Source: Gossypium raimondii (taxonomy: Eukaryota; Streptophyta; Magnoliopsida; Malvales; Malvaceae). Taken from it: a DNA stretch of 64,000 nucleotides. A model generated the notes under the pieces. That model was not told where the DNA came from and made no database searches. It worked only from the letters and a program-made list of their open reading frames with translations. Below, in pieces: positions 60,738 through 64,000 of the stretch. The stretch is from NCBI RefSeq assembly GCF_025698545.1, contig NC_068571.1, positions 50,253,733 through 50,317,732 on the forward strand, in the 5' to 3' direction. How positions within the stretch are numbered: the first letter of the stretch is position 1; every line of letters starts with the position of its first letter. The position numbers and the translations under genes were made by a program.

Positions 60738-61823
60738 TCAAATAAAATGATCGGTGACCCAACATTTATAACAAGCTCCTGCCTTGCCTTTACATTCATC
60801 GAAGTGATTTTTCCCACAATATTTACATTTGGGCTTAGGAACATTTTGCACACTACCCACACTAGCCGTAGGTCTAATAGTCATCTTGTAATCTTGTTGA
60901 GCCGCCTTATTCTTATTTGATCGTTCCGGCACTGGAGTGGCTCGACTAAAATCATCTCTAGACTTTTTAGCCGAAATTGTTGGAAATGACTTGGAGGAAC
61001 TTCTCTTGTAAGATTCTTTATTCCTTCCGTCTCTCTGCATTTTTCTGTTATATACCTCTTCCAATTCTTGAACACGATCTGACAAAACGACAAATTCTCG
61101 TATATCTATGCCCCCAATCATCATTTTGATTTCATCATTCAGTCCTTTCTCAAACTGAATACACATTGTTTCTTCGGTTGATATAATTTCTCGGGCACAT
61201 CTGCTGAGGTATACAAATTCCCTCTCGTATTCAGCTATTGACTAATTTCCTTGTCGCAAGTCAAGAAACTCTCTCTTCTTTTTATCCAAATATCTTTTGC
61301 CAACATATTTCTTTTTAAATTCACTCTGGAAGAATTCCCAAGTGATTTACTCTTTCGGCACCACAGTCACTATAGTCATCCACCAATTATATGATTCCTC
61401 TTTCAGTAAGGAAACAACACATCTCAAATAATCATCCGGGGAACAAGCCATTTCTTTAAAAACTCTTATTGTGTTCTGAAGTCAATACTCAGCTTTGATA
61501 GGATCATCATCTGACCTACCTCAGAATTCTTCGGCCCCATATTTTTTAAATTTTTTGATCGGAGTACGTTTACTGGATTCAATCATCGGAGGAGGTGCTA
61601 CCGGAGGCACTTCGGACGATGCAATAGGGGGATGAGGTTGTTGAGTCTGATTTATTTCTTGCATAAATTCATTAAACCATTGATTCATAAACCTAAAGAA
61701 CATATTTTTAAGTTCTTGTTCTTGAATCGGAGAAATTGAGACGTTACTACTTGTCCCATGTTCAAATGTTTGTACTCTATTACTGACCTCATCATGTTCA
61801 GCATGTTCAGATCTTTCTGACAT
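60738..61823 (-). pseudogene. gypsy gag with zinc knuckle, broken frame
   Basis: The start is MSERSEHAEHDEVSNRVQTF (61823), an N-terminal gag frame to 61521, then a broken stretch with gag core residues, then 61166-60738 with FEKGLNDEIKMMIGGIDIRE, a basic linker, CKYCGKNHFDEC and CYKCWVTDHFI, the knuckle (CX2CX3HX4C and a second CX2C). At least one frameshift or stop between about 61520 and 61166. Starts 145 bp after the LTR/primer site, as expected for gag. Confidence 0.85.
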
Positions 61824-61945
61824 CTTTACAATCTATAAGAAAAACAAGAGTTAGATCGGATCATACACATCACACTATCACAGATTTATATGTCATGTAT
61901 TTCTATACACTTTACACATTACTATCATTCCAAGAATCGACTAAA

Positions 61946-61962
61946 CCGAAGCTCTGGTACCA
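61946..61962 (-). promoter_or_regulatory. tRNA-Met primer-binding site
   Basis: TGGTACCAGAGCTTCGG on the - strand, a few bases after the LTR end at 61968, matching the TGGTATCAGAGC type complementary to initiator tRNA-Met with one change. It fixes the element's direction and LTR edge. Confidence 0.85.
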
Positions 61963-61967
61963 ATAAA

Positions 61968-62598
61968 TGTAACACCCCTAACCCTTATCCATTACCAGAA
62001 CAGAGTTACGGAGTATTACCGAACTTTACGAATTAAATACGAACATTTCTCAACTTTTGTTACACATATTAAGAATCAATTATATAGCACACATATTGTC
62101 CCTTAGAAGGACCTTCGAGGCCCAATATTCACCTTAGAAGTGAATTGGGACTAAATTGGGTACTTAGGAAATTTTCTCAAAATTTCAAAAATTTTCTTAG
62201 AAGCAGGGGACACATGCCCGTGTCTCTGCCCGCGTGGACGAAAATAGGCCATTTTAAGGCCACTTTTCTCACCCATTTTGACATTAACCTGTACTCAACA
62301 TTCACATACACCAATATATCCCAACCAAACAATCAATACAAGCTAAAAAATGTTCTCAACATGACATAACATCACAAATATTTCATTTATTTATACCTAC
62401 CTATTTAACTCATTTCATTGATTTACCAAATTCTACTACTAATTACATGCATACAAACATTTAATATTCACAACCACAATTCAAATTATTTCATTGCCAA
62501 ACCAACCCTATACATGCCATATAAACCAAAATTTACATTGCAAAAACTACCGGAATAAACTAGATAATGTAGCTTGATGTGTTGATCCGATCTTCCAT
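61968..62598 (-). repeat. 5' LTR of the - strand gypsy element, 3' part
   Basis: Begins (+ strand) TGTAACACCCCTAACCC and matches the reverse complement of 7990-8536, including gaaggaccttcgaggcccaa and acacatgcccgtgtctctgc. It is interrupted at 62599 by another LTR-type end. Confidence 0.8.
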
Positions 62599-64000
62599 GT
62601 AACACCCCTTACCCGTATCCAACACCGGAATAGGGTACGAGGCATTACCAGAACACATACACTTGTAAACGTGTTTAACCGAGTTATAAAATTCCATCTA
62701 AAAAAAACTTTCAAAACTATTAGCATGCTTCTATAACTTTTCACAATATATCCTCAAAATATTATGATCATAATAATTAGGGCCTACGAGACCCGATACA
62801 TACTCATGCAATTCAATGCTTCATTTCCATTTCATTCAATTTGCAATTTCTCATGCTCACAATTTAAATCATATCACTAGCAATTTCCATTTAATTCACG
62901 TACAATTCAATGTCATTAAGTTCAACACTAATACGTATTTACCATTTGACTCAACGTTTATCGATTATACCATTCATTAACACATTTATGAAATTCTTAA
63001 TTTTGCAATGAAAATATCACTTTAGCTTAAATAACAACATCATCCTGGTATAAATGCACTACCACTTATCCATTTTCTATAATTCTTTTGAGTCAATTTG
63101 TCACTTACCATCCTTAATCAAATTAGGGAACGGTTACGGAAAATTGAGTTCTTCATTTTCACTTTGCCATAGTATAACTATGGTCTTACGTATGATCACT
63201 TATCACTTGTCCCTGATCAGATAAGTTTAGCTAGGCTACCACTTATCACTTTGTCACTTGATCAGATAAGTGTAGCTAGGCTACCACTTATCACTTTGTC
63301 ACTTGATCAGATAAGTGTAGCTAAAGCTACCACTTATCACTTTGTCTCTTGATCAGATAAGTATAGCTAAAGCTACCACTTATCACTTTGTCACTTGATC
63401 AGAAATACTCAAATCCGCGCGTTCCGCTCAATTTGATCATTTATTCGGTTTTCACATTTTTATTTTATTCTCATTTCAACAATAAATATATTTCATCATA
63501 CATTATATAATTCATGAAATTAACATTTAATCATTAAATTTCAGCCATATAAACTTACTATTTCATTACCTTTCCACACCCGTTTCCTATGCATATCACA
63601 AGCATATTTTCATTCAAGCTCTTATTATTTCAATGCATAACTTTTAGGTTTAACGTGGCATAATTCAGCCACAACTTAGCCAAAGCCTAAGCATGTATGC
63701 CCAATATCTTAGCCAAATAAACATATAGCATAAGCATTATAAGCATGGATGAACACAATATTTATTTTAAACTTACTAACATGTGTTAATTCAGTACCCA
63801 TTCATGACATCACTTCATGCCAAATCATATGCTAAATATACCATACACAAGTACTATGAAACTTTATTTTTCCACCTGAGCTCAAACCATGACCAATACT
63901 GCACAAAATATATGCATCATTTCTATTTCATCGTTTATCAATTATAATCGAGCGTATTACCAATTATACACAAATCATTCATATATTTTCCAATTTTTCC
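62599..64000 (-). repeat. Second LTR of related family, runs off the window
   Basis: Begins TGTAACACCCCTTACCCG (+ strand view), an LTR terminus resembling the fold-back core at 6522-6573, and continues as AT-rich LTR sequence with a hairpin array (63167-63410). The far end is outside the window. Probably an LTR in - orientation nested in the LTR of the gypsy element; no target duplication could be checked. Confidence 0.6.
63167..63410 (-). repeat. 45-bp hairpin-unit tandem array in LTR
   Basis: Four units with period 45-46 bp, each with the hairpin GATAAGTG-TAGC-TAG-GCTA-C-CACTTATC (third and fourth units vary: agctaaagctacc). At the array edge one unit of the other type remains: ccatagtataactatgg + tcttac (63167-63189), the reverse complement of the GACCATAG units. 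Confidence 0.85.

Noticed and set aside
63167..63410. CRISPR-like regular repeats
   Set aside because: Tandem 45-46-bp units without unique spacers, inside a plant LTR.
1..64000. tRNA or rRNA genes
   Set aside because: No cloverleaf or rRNA signature was found by reading; only SINE-like box A/B relics.

Overview
The window looks like plant nuclear DNA from a dicot, most likely a Malvaceae species such as cotton (Gossypium). Its spliced genes match angiosperm families. They sit as small islands in AT-rich, transposon-dominated DNA whose large LTRs begin TGTAACA and end GGGTGTTACA, a style I associate with cotton. The species call is inference. All gene models were built by hand from splice sites and family resemblance.

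Layout. 1-8780 is nested transposon debris: a truncated LTR, a gag-protease retrotransposon remnant with its 3' LTR, and a LINE remnant cut by a hAT MITE and a 3.26 kb solo LTR. That solo LTR itself carries a 160-bp fold-back insertion. 9593-15367 is a gene island: an acidic Asp/Glu-rich protein (+), a broken TPD1-like secreted-protein gene (-) and an intact EMC7 homologue (-). 15702-25031 is a degraded endogenous pararetrovirus (Caulimoviridae) with promoter/poly(A) repeats at both ends, split by a 3.23 kb solo LTR with a perfect 5-bp target duplication. 25032-29703 holds a Ty3/gypsy fragment fused to a 5'-truncated LINE. 30820-34260 is an intact eight-exon SLC35F-like transporter (-). 34261-43867 is intergenic, with MITEs, a SINE-like copy and a 1.31 kb inverted-repeat element carrying GGCGCC tandem repeats. 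43868-46279 is an intact ACR2-like four-ACT-domain gene (-). 51621-53570 is an intact VAMP711-like R-SNARE gene (-). 54599-55006 is a MYB gene relic. 55212-64000 is again nested retrotransposon: a + strand giant LTR split by a 2.7 kb solo LTR, a head-to-head pol junction, and a - strand gypsy gag-protease-RT remnant with its primer-binding site and 5' LTR.

Function. The intact genes are unrelated housekeeping or regulatory genes: ER membrane-protein insertion, a membrane transporter, amino-acid-type sensing, and vacuolar SNARE fusion. Nothing suggests they act as a unit. The most interesting material is in the repeats: the pararetrovirus with a capsid-movement-protease-RT order, the fold-back element that integrates like an LTR element, and arrays of hairpin units inside the giant LTRs whose sequence changes between copies while the hairpin form persists.
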